A stretch of 64,000 bases of DNA from JBDHWG01 sp046328525 (GCA_046328525.1 JAXLWK010000008.1:124001-188000), one strand, 5' to 3'; positions 25,674-34,049 are shown, numbered from the stretch's first letter. Numbers and translations: made by a program. Notes: generated by a model not told the origin, from the sequence alone.

Positions 25674-26204
25674 CTAGATCTCCGGCTGGCTGAACTTGCG
25701 GGCGGCGCCCATGTTCTCCCACATCAGCGCCTTGCTGATGTCGAGGATTTGCTGGATGTGGATGCGGTCGTGGTAGATCCACTCGTGCAGCACATCGCTC
25801 ACGCTCAGCTCGCCCACGACCGGGTGCTGGCCGACGCGCGCCAACTGCTCCGGCGTCAGCCCCTCGACCAGGGCGATGCCGTCCTCGCGCAGCGACGTGA
25901 ACTCCTCCAGCAGGGCGAAGCCATCCTTCTCGTCGTCGCCGCGCTCGCGGGCGACCTCCTCCTGGTCCCACGCTTCGAGCTTGGGGTTGTCCTTCGTCGT
26001 CAGGATGACGATGCGGCCATAGAAGCCGCGGCGGTCGGCCTCGATCAGGTGGCCGATGACCTCGTTGATGCTCCACGCGCCCTCGGCGGGCCGCCAGGCC
26101 ATCAGATCCGGGCCGAGGGCGTCGGCTTCGGACTGTATGATTTCCAGCGAGGATTCGAGCAAGTAAGCCAGCTCTTCAGGGGTCATGGGATTCGATGCAG
26201 TCAT
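25674..26204 (-). CDS. DinB-family protein (1 of 3)
   Basis: 176 residues. A four-helix DinB fold with the metal-site pattern spread over three places: His in WSINEVIGHLIEADRRG, and H-x3-H in DVLHEWIYHDRIHIQQILD. DinB/YfiT proteins are metal-dependent thiol-S-transferases or hydrolases (bacillithiol, mycothiol) and related enzymes. It shares little visible sequence with the two DinB genes just upstream, which are closer to one another. Spacing of 13 bp to the next gene indicates one operon. Confidence 0.85.
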   Translation of the reverse strand: MTASNPMTPEELAYLLESSLEIIQSEADALGPDLMAWRPAEGAWSINEVIGHLIEADRRGFYGRIVILTTKDNPKLEAWDQEEVARERGDDEKDGFALLEEFTSLREDGIALVEGLTPEQLARVGQHPVVGELSVSDVLHEWIYHDRIHIQQILDISKALMWENMGAARKFSQPEI

Positions 26205-26217
26205 GGTGGTTACTCCC

Positions 26218-26709
26218 TTACCATTTCTGGCGAAGATAGACGATCATGTCCAGGTCGCCGGGCGAGTGGCCGAACTCGGTGAGGAGCGCGGCGACCTCGC
26301 TGCGGTGCTGCGTGCCGTGGTTGGCAAGGTGCGCCAGGAGACGCCACAGCGTCTCCTCATAGGGCTGGCCCTTGGTGGTCTTGTAGTGAACCGTGGCGTC
26401 CAGGTCCGCCTGCGTCAGGCCGGCGATGAAGGCATGCAGCGCGACGCTCTGCGCGCGCCAACGCGCCCGTAGCGCCGCCAGCGTCGGAACCTCGGCGACC
26501 GTGAGCATGGTCGTCGGCGAGTTGCCCTGCATGCGGGCGAGCCAGAGCATCTCGGCGCCGAGGGCGTGGGTCAGGATGTGGCGCAGGCTGGGCAAACGCC
26601 ACGGCTGGGCGTCGAGCTGCGCCTCGTCCAGCGCCTCCGCCGTATCCAGGAGCTTATTCCACGCCCACTCACTGTAATCAAACAGGAACTCAACATCGTT
26701 TGGAGTCAT
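26218..26709 (-). CDS. DinB-family protein (2 of 3)
   Basis: 163 residues. It carries the DinB pattern: DYSEWAWNKLLDTAEAL at the N-terminus, the first metal His in LPSLRHILTHALGAEMLWLARM, and the last two in LAHLANHGTQHRSEVAALLTEFGHSPGDLDMIVYLRQ. The NHGTQHRSE box is the one that coordinates the metal in characterised members. It is clearly paralogous to DinB gene 3 (YDHSFWATHK..., GHNIQHRSEVATILTHYGQSPGNLDLLIY), so this is a tandem duplication with 9 bp between them. Confidence 0.9.
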   Translation of the reverse strand: MTPNDVEFLFDYSEWAWNKLLDTAEALDEAQLDAQPWRLPSLRHILTHALGAEMLWLARMQGNSPTTMLTVAEVPTLAALRARWRAQSVALHAFIAGLTQADLDATVHYKTTKGQPYEETLWRLLAHLANHGTQHRSEVAALLTEFGHSPGDLDMIVYLRQKW

Positions 26710-26718
26710 GACGGCCTC

Positions 26719-27213
26719 CTATTGCCGCTCGCGCTCGTAGATGAGCAGGTCCAGGTTGCCGGGCGACTGGCCGTAGTGGGTGAGGATCGTGGCGACCTCG
26801 GAGCGGTGCTGGATGTTGTGGCCGTAGATCTGGAGCAGCAGTGTCCAGAGCGGCAGGGTAGACGTCACGCCGTCAATGCTCGTGCGGAACGTGAAGGTCG
26901 CGCCCAGGTCATCGTCGGTGAGCGTGGCGAGGTACGCGCGCAGGTCCGCCTCGTGGGCCTGGAAGCGCGCGGCCAGGTCGCCCGGCGTCGGCACCTCGTC
27001 GGTCTGGACGCGGGAGGTTGGGCTGTCGCCGAGCCAGCGCGCCAGCCAGATCGTGCTGGCGGCCAGGGTGTGCGTCATGATCTCGTGAATGCTCGCCGTG
27101 TCCCACGGGTGGCCGTCGTACTGCTCCGGGGTGAGCCGCTGGGTCGAGTCGAGTATCTTGTGGGTGGCCCAGAAGGAATGGTCGTACAGGTGGCGGATGT
27201 CGTCGGCTTGCAT
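26719..27213 (-). CDS. DinB-family protein (3 of 3)
   Basis: 164 residues. The metal-site His is in SIHEIMTHTLAASTIWLARWLGD, and the second His pair is in IYGHNIQHRSEVA. It ends SPGNLDLLIYERERQ, matching its neighbour paralog closely in layout. It starts 7 bp after the UbiX stop, so it is read from the same transcript as the quinone genes. The thiol substrate is unknown; a role in detoxification or in a small-molecule transfer linked to the ABC importer is only a guess. Confidence 0.9.
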   Translation of the reverse strand: MQADDIRHLYDHSFWATHKILDSTQRLTPEQYDGHPWDTASIHEIMTHTLAASTIWLARWLGDSPTSRVQTDEVPTPGDLAARFQAHEADLRAYLATLTDDDLGATFTFRTSIDGVTSTLPLWTLLLQIYGHNIQHRSEVATILTHYGQSPGNLDLLIYERERQ

Positions 27214-27220
27214 GGTACAC

Positions 27221-27814
27221 TTACTCCTCGCCCTTGAGGGCGGCGCGGATGCCGGCCCACGCTTTGACCGGCGCGTCCAGGCCGAGGCGGGCCAGGACGC
27301 GGCTCGCCGTGTCGTTCACGATGTCGTCCACGGTCTGCGGCCGGTTGTAGAACGCGGGCAGCGGTGGGAATATGATAGCGCCATTCTCGGTGGCGGCCAA
27401 CATCGCCTTGATATGCCCCACGTGCAGCGGCGTCTCGCGGAACAGGAGCACCAGCGGGCGGCCCTCCTTGAGATGCACGTCGGCGGCGCGGCCGATGAGG
27501 TCATCGGCCAGGCCATAGGCGATGGCCGACAGGCTCTTGACCGAGCATGGCGCGACGACCATGCCCCGCGTGCGGAACGAGCCGCTGGCGATGGTCGCGC
27601 CGATCTCGCGGTGGCCGTGGACGGCGTCGGCGAGCGCCTCCACCCCCTTGACCGACAGCTCCGTCTCGCTCTCGATAGTCTGCCGCGCCGCCGGGCTGAT
27701 GACCAGGTGCGTCTCGACGCCGCCCATCGCCCGCAGCGCCTCCAGGAGACGGATGCCGTAGATCGCGCCGCTGGCGCCGGACATGCCGATGACGATGCGG
27801 TCGGGGGCGCTCAT
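27221..27814 (-). CDS. ubiX: UbiX-family flavin prenyltransferase
   Basis: 197 residues from the ATG at 27814, which overlaps the UbiE stop by 4 bp. Motifs: IGMSGASGAIYGIRLLEAL (FMN/DMAP phosphate site), VVAPCSVKSLSAIAYGLADDLIGRAADVHLKEGRPLVLLFRETPLH, and IIFPPLPAFYNRPQTVDDIV. UbiX makes prenylated FMN from FMN and dimethylallyl phosphate, the cofactor for UbiD-type decarboxylases in ubiquinone or futalosine-type menaquinone synthesis. No UbiD is in this window. Longer upstream frames were rejected because they read through the UbiE gene. Confidence 0.95.
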   Translation of the reverse strand: MSAPDRIVIGMSGASGAIYGIRLLEALRAMGGVETHLVISPAARQTIESETELSVKGVEALADAVHGHREIGATIASGSFRTRGMVVAPCSVKSLSAIAYGLADDLIGRAADVHLKEGRPLVLLFRETPLHVGHIKAMLAATENGAIIFPPLPAFYNRPQTVDDIVNDTASRVLARLGLDAPVKAWAGIRAALKGEE

Positions 27815-28521
27815 GCCTTCTCTCCGATGTGCAGGGCGACGGTGTTGAGCATCAGTTTCGTGTATTGGACGTGGCGCAACCCGACCGCCTCCATCTCGCG
27901 CTGGAGCGTGTCGGCGTCCACGAAGCGGTCCACCGAGGCCGGCAGGTAGGAGTAGGCGTCGGGGGCGCCGGCGATGACGCCGCCGATGCGCGGCACGATG
28001 CGGTAGAAGTAGAAGCGGAACAAGTCGCCCCACAGCGGCGTATTTACCGGCGTGATCTCCAGGATGACGACGCGCGCGCCCGGCTTGATGACGCGGCGCA
28101 TCTCGGCGAGGGTCTGGCGCAGGTCGGCGACGTTGCGCAGGAGGAAGCCGTTCACCAGGCCGTCGAAGGTGTCGTCGGGGAAGGGCAGGCGCAGGGCGTC
28201 GCCCTGGACGAAGGCGGCGCGCCCGTTGGCCTCGGCGAGCTTGGGCGAGCCATAGGCCATCATCTCGAACGTCAGGTCCACGCCGACGGCGCTCACGCCG
28301 GGCGCGGCGTGCGCCAGCAGGGGCAAGAAATCGCCGGTGCCGGTGCCGACGTCGAGGATGACGCCGCCAGGCGGCGGGGCCACCTCGCTGACTGCCAGCC
28401 GCCGCCAGCTCTGGTCGCGGAAGCCGGTCATGATGCGGTTCATCGTGTCGTAGCGGCCGGCGATGCGGCCGAACATGGCGCGGACGTAGCGCGCCTTCTC
28501 GTCGCCGGTCAGGGTGGTCAT
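27811..28521 (-). CDS. ubiE: UbiE/MenG methyltransferase
   Basis: 236 residues from the ATG at 28521. SAM-binding motif I is ILDVGTGTGDFLPLLA, motif post-I is AVGVDLTFEMM, and ARYDTMNRIMTGFRDQSWRRLAV and the C-terminal DADTLQREMEAVGLRHVQYTKLMLNTVALHIG match the family. It methylates demethylmenaquinone (or the ubiquinone analogue), the last step of quinone synthesis. A 4-bp overlap with the unknown gene upstream and with UbiX downstream shows tight coupling. In a Chloroflexota-like genome menaquinone is the more likely product. Confidence 0.93.
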   Translation of the reverse strand: MTTLTGDEKARYVRAMFGRIAGRYDTMNRIMTGFRDQSWRRLAVSEVAPPPGGVILDVGTGTGDFLPLLAHAAPGVSAVGVDLTFEMMAYGSPKLAEANGRAAFVQGDALRLPFPDDTFDGLVNGFLLRNVADLRQTLAEMRRVIKPGARVVILEITPVNTPLWGDLFRFYFYRIVPRIGGVIAGAPDAYSYLPASVDRFVDADTLQREMEAVGLRHVQYTKLMLNTVALHIGEKA

Positions 28522-29195
28522 GAGGCCGACTCGAAGCGCAGGATGGTGAGGGGCGCGATCGGCTGGCCGCTCGCGTCCACGGGCGGTGTGATGCCGAGGC
28601 GGCGCATGAAGTCGAACATCACCCGCGCATCCCACAGATCGTAGCGGTCGTCGGGGCTGACGCGCGCGTCCGTGTCCAACATCTCCAGCGCCAGGTTCAC
28701 CTCGTCGTACTCGTCGCTGACCTCCGGCGCGTCGCCTAGCTCCCGATGCAGATACGGCGCGATGGTCTGGGGGTCAATGCCCAGCGTCTCGCCGATGAGC
28801 CGCGGCTTCCCCTCCGACTGCTCGGCCTGGGCCGGTAGGTCGCTATCCCAGTACTCCGGCAGGGAGTCGAAGTGGTCCATCTGCCGGCCGTTCAGGTAGA
28901 ACCAGTACAGCCAGGTGTCGCCCTCGTGCAGGTGGAACAGGAACGTCGGCGCGCCCAACAGGTGCGACAGGTCGGCGCTGAGGGTCTCGAACGGTTCCGG
29001 GGTGATGAGGGTGACCCAGTCGCCGCCCGGCCCGACGGCGTACTCTAACCGGCCCTTCGGCGTCTGGTTCACATCGGTCAGAACATCGGCCAGCTTCAGG
29101 CGTCCGCTCTGGGTCATCAGGTGGACGAGGCTGCCGGTCACGGTCGCGCGGCTCGGGCCGCGAACGCTGACAAAAGTCATGGTGTCGCTGTTCAT
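28518..29195 (-). CDS. protein of unknown function between ABC and quinone genes
   Basis: 225 residues, no signal or membrane helix. The first 80 residues look like a beta-rich segment (TMTFVSVRGPSRATVTGSLVHLMTQSGRLKLADVLTDVNQTPKG). Then comes an unusual Trp/Tyr-rich part (LHEGDTWLYWFYLNGRQMDHFDSLPEYWDSD) and an acidic helical region (YDEVNLALEMLDTDARVSPDDRYDLWDARVMFDFMRRLGI). No family recognised. It overlaps UbiE by 4 bp and lies 4 bp from the permease gene, so it belongs to the same operon. Confidence 0.85.
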   Translation of the reverse strand: MNSDTMTFVSVRGPSRATVTGSLVHLMTQSGRLKLADVLTDVNQTPKGRLEYAVGPGGDWVTLITPEPFETLSADLSHLLGAPTFLFHLHEGDTWLYWFYLNGRQMDHFDSLPEYWDSDLPAQAEQSEGKPRLIGETLGIDPQTIAPYLHRELGDAPEVSDEYDEVNLALEMLDTDARVSPDDRYDLWDARVMFDFMRRLGITPPVDASGQPIAPLTILRFESAS

Positions 29196-29199
29196 AGGT

Positions 29200-29940
29200 C
29201 TAACTCACAAACATCCACGGCGCGAGCCGCCGTTCAAGCCCGTCCAGGGCCAGGTAGAGGCCCAGGCCGAGCAGGCTCATGGCAAGGACGCCGGCGTACA
29301 TCTCGCGGTACGCCAGGCGCGACAGGGAATCGACGATGATGTAGTAGCCGAGGCCCGACGTCGTGGCGTAGGTCTCGGCGAAGAAGAGCACCGCCACCGC
29401 CGTCCCGACGCTGATGCGCAGAGCCGTGATGGACGCGGGCACGGTCGCGGGCAGGTAGACGAAGCGGAACAGGGCGCGCCGCCCGGCGCCGAGGGAGCGC
29501 ACCGACGCGATCAGCTCCGGCCGCAGGGTGCTGGCGCTGTCGCGCACGACGACGAGCACCTGGAAGAACAGGATCAGGAAGATGATGAACACCTTCGACA
29601 GCTCGCCGATGCCCAGGAACAGGAAGATGATGGGCAGGAAGACGATCTTGGGGATCGGGTACAGGACGTAGATGACGGGCGCGAGGAGGCGGTTCGCCAG
29701 CTTGCTCTGGCCCAGGATCAAGCCGAGCGGCACGGCGACGACCACCGACAGCAGGAGGGCGGCGACGACGCGCATCGCGCTGATGAAGAAATGGCGGCCG
29801 AGGGCAACGGGGAACTGGGCGGCGAACGTCAGCATGACCTCGGTCGGGCCGGGCAGGATGTCGCGGTGCAGGGCGAGGGCCGCCGCCTCCCACACCAGGA
29901 GCAGGACGGCGGCGGCGATGAGGATGTCACGCCACCGCAC
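29200..29940 (-). CDS. ABC importer permease, SsuC/TauC type
   Basis: 246 residues from the GTG at 29940, with GGAGG in front; it overlaps the ATPase gene by 14 bp. Six or so hydrophobic helices and the EAA loop are seen in ASVRSLGAGRRALFRFVYLPATVPASITALRISVGTA. This is the pattern of binding-protein-dependent nitrate/sulfonate/taurine or pyrimidine importers. The substrate is unclear. Longer upstream frames read through the ATPase gene and lack family resemblance. Confidence 0.92.
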   Translation of the reverse strand: MRWRDILIAAAVLLLVWEAAALALHRDILPGPTEVMLTFAAQFPVALGRHFFISAMRVVAALLLSVVVAVPLGLILGQSKLANRLLAPVIYVLYPIPKIVFLPIIFLFLGIGELSKVFIIFLILFFQVLVVVRDSASTLRPELIASVRSLGAGRRALFRFVYLPATVPASITALRISVGTAVAVLFFAETYATTSGLGYYIIVDSLSRLAYREMYAGVLAMSLLGLGLYLALDGLERRLAPWMFVS

Positions 29941-30736
29941 GGTCGGCCTCCGGCGCGCCCAGCGCGGCGCGCAGCTCGACGGTCTTGGCGAGGAAGTCCG
30001 CCGCGCCGCGATAGCCTGCCTGCCCCATGCCGGGGTTGGCGATGACGTGGGGCGCGCGGGTCGGCGGCTGGCCCAGGACAAGGATCGGGTTGCCCAGGTA
30101 GACCGCCTCCTCGATGCTGTGGGTGACCAGGATCATGGTGATGCCCGTCTCGGCGCGCAAGTCTCGGGTCAGTCGCTGCATGTCCTCCCGCGTCAGGGCG
30201 TCGAGGGCGGAGAAGGGTTCGTCCATCAGCAGCACATCCGGATCAATGGCGAGGGTGCGCGCCAGGGCGGCCCGCTGCCGCTGACCGCCGGAGAGCTGGT
30301 TGGGGTACTTGTCGCGCTGGTCCGCCAGGCCGACGCGCTCCAGCCAGAAGGCGGCGCGCTCCTCGGCGTGGCGCACGTCCGTTTCCTGGTTGTAGAAGCG
30401 GCGGATGCGCACTCCCAGCGTGACGTTCTCCCACACCGTGGCCCACGGCAGCAGGCCGTAGTCTTGCAGGACGAGGCCGGTCTTGCCGCGCTCCTTCTTG
30501 CGCGGAACGCTGTCGCCGGCAACCGCGATGACGCCCGACGTTGGCCGCGTCAGCCCCTCGATCAGGTAGAGCAGGGTGCTCTTGCCGGAGCCGGACGGCC
30601 CGATGACCGCCCACGCTTCGCCCCGCTGCACCTGCCAGGTGAAGCGGTCGAAGATGGGCGGCTGATCGCGGTAGCCAAACGTCAAATCCCGGATGTCAAT
30701 GATTAGATTGACGGGCTGCTTCGCTGCGCTCAGCAT
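29927..30736 (-). CDS. ABC importer ATPase, SsuB/TauB type
   Basis: 269 residues. Walker A GPSGSGKST, Q-loop VLQDYGLLPW, signature LSGGQRQRAALARTLA, Walker B VLLMDEPFSALD and switch His in ILVTHSIEEAVYLG are complete. It is the SsuB/NrtD subfamily. The ATG at 30736 lies within a half copy of the family B repeat (ATGCTGAGCGCAGCGAAGCA), and no good ribosome site precedes it. No other start codon is available before the Rossmann-like segment, so translation may depend on coupling to the binding-protein gene 13 bp upstream. Confidence 0.93.
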   Translation of the reverse strand: MLSAAKQPVNLIIDIRDLTFGYRDQPPIFDRFTWQVQRGEAWAVIGPSGSGKSTLLYLIEGLTRPTSGVIAVAGDSVPRKKERGKTGLVLQDYGLLPWATVWENVTLGVRIRRFYNQETDVRHAEERAAFWLERVGLADQRDKYPNQLSGGQRQRAALARTLAIDPDVLLMDEPFSALDALTREDMQRLTRDLRAETGITMILVTHSIEEAVYLGNPILVLGQPPTRAPHVIANPGMGQAGYRGAADFLAKTVELRAALGAPEADRAVA

Positions 30737-30740
30737 GACA
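30718..30740. repeat. half copy of family B repeat providing a start codon
   Basis: TGTCATGCTGAGCGCAGCGA on the minus strand; its ATG is the start of the ABC ATPase gene. Confidence 0.8.
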
Positions 30741-30749
30741 AGTGTCTGC

Positions 30750-31802
30750 TTACTTGATGAACTGCGTGCTCACCGATGTGTTGTAGTCCACGGCTTTCTT
30801 GATGATGCCCTTGTCCAGCGCCCACGCCGACACGTCCTTGAACTCGGCCTCGGTCGGGACGGTGGGGTCGGGGTAGCGCGGGATCGGGAAGGACTGCTGG
30901 AGCTGCTCCGGGACGCGGCCCTTCTCGATGAGCAGCTTGCGGTACTTCTCCGGGTTGGCGCGCAGCTCTGCCACCGCCTTGTCATACGCCTGGAGGAACT
31001 TCTTGACCGCGTCGGGGTTCTGCTGGAGGTACTCGGTGCGGAAGTCAATCACGCTCTGCCCCAACTCCGGGTACTTCGTGTCGTCCACGACCACCGTCGC
31101 GCCCTGCATGATCGCCAGGGACGCCAGCGGGTCCGGCAGCGTGCCCGCCTTGAGCTGGCCCTGGCCGAGGAGCTGAGCGCGCTGGACGATGTTTGGCACG
31201 GCGGTCGTCTTGATGTCGCCCTTCGCCAGCCCTTCCTTCTGGAGCGCGCGGTCGGTGAAGTAGGCGATGACGGAGTTGTCGGAGATGCCGATCTCGACGC
31301 CCTTGAGGTCCTGGACGCTCTTGATGCCGCTGTTCGGCGCGGCCAAGATGCGATACTGGGCGGCGTCGGGGAACGCCTGGCGCGCTTTGCGCACGACCGT
31401 CAGGCGCGGCTGCTCGGCGTTGAACAGCGTGGTCGAGATGAGGTCGGTCAGCACCCCGTCGAGCTGGCCGCCCTGGAGCAGCTGGTCGCGCTCGGCGGCG
31501 CTGGCCGTTGGGACGAGTTGCACGTCGAGGCCCGCGTCCTTGTAGTAGTTGTTTTGCTCGGCGACGTACATCGGCAGAACGTCGGTGATGGGCAGCAGGC
31601 CGATGCGCATCGTGCCGCTGCTCGCCTTGGCCGCAGCCGCCGGCGCGGCGGTCGCCGCTGACTTGAACGCGCCCGAGTCGCTGCCCTGGGCCGGCGCCGT
31701 GGTCGGCGCGGCGGCGCTGGGCGCGGCCGCGGGCGCGCTCGCGCAGCCGGCCAGAAGCACGAGACTCATAAGTAGCCCTGTGAACAAGATGAAAGCCCGC
31801 AT
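30750..31802 (-). CDS. ABC substrate-binding lipoprotein, SsuA/NMT1 type
   Basis: 350 residues. A lipoprotein signal (MRAFILFTGLLMSLVLLAGC, lipid Cys20) precedes an Ala/Pro-rich linker (about 22-60). The type-2 periplasmic binding fold follows: MRIGLLPITDVLPMYVAEQNNYYKDAGLDVQLVPTASAAERDQLLQGGQLDGVLTD, then the hinge segment LKGVEIGISDNSVIAYF. This is the SsuA/ThiY/NMT1-like group, whose ligands include sulfonates, nitrate and pyrimidine thiamine precursors. It is first in a run of nine tightly packed minus-strand genes ending with the DinB gene at 25674. Confidence 0.92.
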   Translation of the reverse strand: MRAFILFTGLLMSLVLLAGCASAPAAAPSAAAPTTAPAQGSDSGAFKSAATAAPAAAAKASSGTMRIGLLPITDVLPMYVAEQNNYYKDAGLDVQLVPTASAAERDQLLQGGQLDGVLTDLISTTLFNAEQPRLTVVRKARQAFPDAAQYRILAAPNSGIKSVQDLKGVEIGISDNSVIAYFTDRALQKEGLAKGDIKTTAVPNIVQRAQLLGQGQLKAGTLPDPLASLAIMQGATVVVDDTKYPELGQSVIDFRTEYLQQNPDAVKKFLQAYDKAVAELRANPEKYRKLLIEKGRVPEQLQQSFPIPRYPDPTVPTEAEFKDVSAWALDKGIIKKAVDYNTSVSTQFIK

Positions 31803-31877
31803 CGGAGGGGGCTCCTTTCCAAGAGGAGTAGCTCCACAGTCTCGCGTGGAAGAGAGGAGTCACCCCCGCTGGCGGTG

Positions 31878-31906
31878 GTAGGGGCAGGTTTCAAACCTGC
31901 CCCTAC
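31878..31906. repeat. perfect palindrome, family C, second copy
   Basis: The 14-bp arm GTAGGGGCAGGTTT, central C and exact complementary arm. It lies upstream of the binding-protein gene; the copy at 10034 is shorter. Confidence 0.88.
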
Positions 31907-32024
31907 TCCAGCGCCAGCGCGATATGGCTCTTCCATGCTAAACTGCTGAGCGACCCCGAGAGATGTGATGACTGGCATAACTGATAGATTGTAGCCGCGT
32001 TCATCGCCGCACACAAAACGCGCC

Positions 32025-32897
32025 CTACTTCACGACAACGCCCAGCCACGCCGCGACGAAAACGATCACGCTGATGTAGCCGTTGATGTTGAAGAAGGCC
32101 AGGTCGAGGCGCGACAGGTCATTCGGCTTGACGATCATGTTCTCGTACACCAGCAGCGCCGCCGCGACGGCCAGCCCAACCCAGAACGGCCAGCCCAGCC
32201 CGAGCAGCACACCGGCCCACGCCAGCAGCGCTACGGTGGCGACGTGGTTGATCCTGGCGAGGGTCAGCGCCGCCGCGATGCCGAAGCGCGCCGGCACCGA
32301 CTTCAGCCCCTCCTGGCGGTCCACATCCACATCCTGGCAGGCGTAGATGAGGTCGAAGCCGGCGATCCACGTCGCTACTGCGCCCCACAGCACGAACGCG
32401 GGCAGGTCGAAGCTCCCGGTGATTGCCGCCCACGCGCCGGCCGCCGCCGCGCCGTCGGTGATGCCGAGCACCCAGTGGCACAGCCAGGTAAAGCGCTTGG
32501 TGTAGCTGTACCCGACGAGGAACACCAGAGCCAGCGGTGCGAGGCGGAACACGAACGGGTTCAGCATCCACGCGCTGAGGAAGAAGATCGCCGTGGCGAC
32601 AATCACGATGACCCACACGAACCCGACCGACAGCCGCCCCTGGGGCAGGGCGCGGGTGGCCGTGCGCGGGTTGCGCGCGTCCAGGTGGCGGTCAATGGCG
32701 CGGTTGGCGGCCATGGCAACTGTGCGCGCGCTCACCATGGCGACGGTGATCCAGAAGAAGGGCCAGCCGCCCGGCCAGCCGCCCGCCGCCAGCACCATGC
32801 CCAGGTAGGCGAAGGGCAGGGCAAAGATCGTATGCTCGAACTTGATCATGTCCAGGAAGGTGCGGAACGCTTGCCCGGCCTTCATGGTCGCTTCCAT
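32025..32897 (-). CDS. UbiA-family prenyltransferase (MqnP-like)
   Basis: 290 residues from the ATG at 32897 (GGAGG 11 bases ahead; an ATG 12 bases later is also possible). The two Asp-rich motifs are N-R-A-I-D-R-H-L-D in the loop after helix 2 and YACQDVDVDRQEGLKSVP in the loop after helix 6, with about eight hydrophobic helices. This wording is the ubiA-like branch that acts in the futalosine menaquinone route (MqnP) as well as 4-hydroxybenzoate prenyltransferases. With UbiX and UbiE nearby it very likely adds the isoprenoid tail during quinone synthesis. A family C palindrome separates it from the importer operon downstream. Confidence 0.92.
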   Translation of the reverse strand: MEATMKAGQAFRTFLDMIKFEHTIFALPFAYLGMVLAAGGWPGGWPFFWITVAMVSARTVAMAANRAIDRHLDARNPRTATRALPQGRLSVGFVWVIVIVATAIFFLSAWMLNPFVFRLAPLALVFLVGYSYTKRFTWLCHWVLGITDGAAAAGAWAAITGSFDLPAFVLWGAVATWIAGFDLIYACQDVDVDRQEGLKSVPARFGIAAALTLARINHVATVALLAWAGVLLGLGWPFWVGLAVAAALLVYENMIVKPNDLSRLDLAFFNINGYISVIVFVAAWLGVVVK

Positions 32898-33034
32898 AGT
32901 GTTGTCCGCCTCCACGTTACGTCACTCGCGTCCAATACTTGAGGCAATTCTCGCCCGCGTTTCTTACCCACGTCCCGTCCCTCATCAACGTCCCTAAAAG
33001 CGAGGCTCGTCCCACACCGCAGCTCAGGGACTAG

Positions 33035-33107
33035 CCACAGAGACACAGAGAACACAGAGGGAAGGATAGACCATTGTCTCTTTTCTCTGTGTCCTCTGTG
33101 CCTCTGG
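33035..33107. repeat. inverted-repeat element, family G (CCACAGAGACACAGAG ends)
   Basis: CCACAGAGACACAGAGAACA and CTGTGTCCTCTGTGCCTCTGG pair over 73 bp. A second copy is at 36418-36488. Confidence 0.8.
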
Positions 33108-33207
33108 GTAGCTCCACAGTTTAGCGTGGAAGAGCCGAATTCACCCCCCATCCCCCCGCCGGCGGGGGGAGCAGAGGGGGGGTCTCCACGCTATCGTGTA
33201 GAGCTAC
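33108..33207. repeat. inverted-repeat element (GTAGCTCCAC ends)
   Basis: GTAGCTCCACAGTTTAGCGT at the left and CGCTATCGTGTAGAGCTAC at the right form a 100-bp imperfect hairpin with a C/G-run palindrome nested inside. A diverged left arm (GTAGCTCCACAGTCTCGCGT) is seen near 31828. With the family G copy it fills the gene-free stretch 32898-33229. Confidence 0.75.
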
Positions 33208-33229
33208 CTGCCTCTGTGGCGGCCGTGAT

Positions 33230-33991
33230 TTATCCCGGCCCGGCCAGGGCGGCGCGCAGCCGCGCCATGTATGTCAGGAATGTCGGGTCTTCCCGCGTCG
33301 CCGCCCCGCGCGGGCGCGGCAACTCGATGGGGATCTCGGCGCGGATCGTGCCTGGCCGCGGGCTGAGCACGGCGACGCGGTCCGAGAGAAACACGGCGTC
33401 GGCCAGGTGGTGCGTCACGAAGAAGATGGTCAGGCCCGCCCGCGCCTGCACCGTCAGCAACTCCTGGGTCATGCGCTCCCGCGTCACGTCGTCCAGCGCC
33501 GCGAACGGTTCATCCATCAGCAGCAGCGGCGGGCGGTAGGCCAGGGCGCGCGCCAGGGCGACGCGCTGCTGCATCCCGCCGGAGAGTTGGTTCGGGTAGG
33601 CGCTGGAGAACTCGGCCAGGCCGACCAGGTCCAAGACCTCGGCCACCCGCGCCGCCCGCTCCACGGATGAGTAGCCGACGATTTCCAGCGGCAGGGCGAT
33701 GTTCTGCGCCACGGTGCGCCAGCCGTACAGCGTCGGCGACTGAAAGACGATGCCATAGCCCCGGTCGCGGCGCACCTCGTCCGGCCCGCGGCCGTTGACG
33801 AGGACGACGCCGCTCGACGGGGCGATAAGGCCGGCGATGATGCGCAGCAGGGTGGACTTGCCGCTCCCCGACGCGCCGACGAGGCTGACGAACTCGCCGG
33901 GGGCGACGGCCAGGTTGACGTGGCGCAGCGCTTCGAGCGAGTCGTAGACTCTGGCGACGTCGCGGCAGTAGATGGCGAGAGGCTGACTCAT
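33230..33991 (-). CDS. ABC transporter ATPase, nitrate/sulfonate type (orphan)
   Basis: 253 residues. Walker A GASGSGKST, Q-loop VFQSPTLYGW, signature LSGGMQQRVALARALAY, Walker B LLLMDEPFAALD and HHLADAV with the switch His are present. It resembles the SsuB/TauB ATPase further along (RDRGYGIVFQSP), yet no permease or binding-protein gene is adjacent. It may serve a transporter elsewhere or share the SsuC-type permease nearby. A TATAAT lies only 7 bp before the ATG on the minus strand, so the mRNA may be nearly leaderless. Confidence 0.92.
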   Translation of the reverse strand: MSQPLAIYCRDVARVYDSLEALRHVNLAVAPGEFVSLVGASGSGKSTLLRIIAGLIAPSSGVVLVNGRGPDEVRRDRGYGIVFQSPTLYGWRTVAQNIALPLEIVGYSSVERAARVAEVLDLVGLAEFSSAYPNQLSGGMQQRVALARALAYRPPLLLMDEPFAALDDVTRERMTQELLTVQARAGLTIFFVTHHLADAVFLSDRVAVLSPRPGTIRAEIPIELPRPRGAATREDPTFLTYMARLRAALAGPG

Positions 33992-34049
33992 ATCTCAAAT
34001 TATAGTGCAAAGGGACGTAATAAACTGGTTTGTCGCGCGTCGTATGTAT

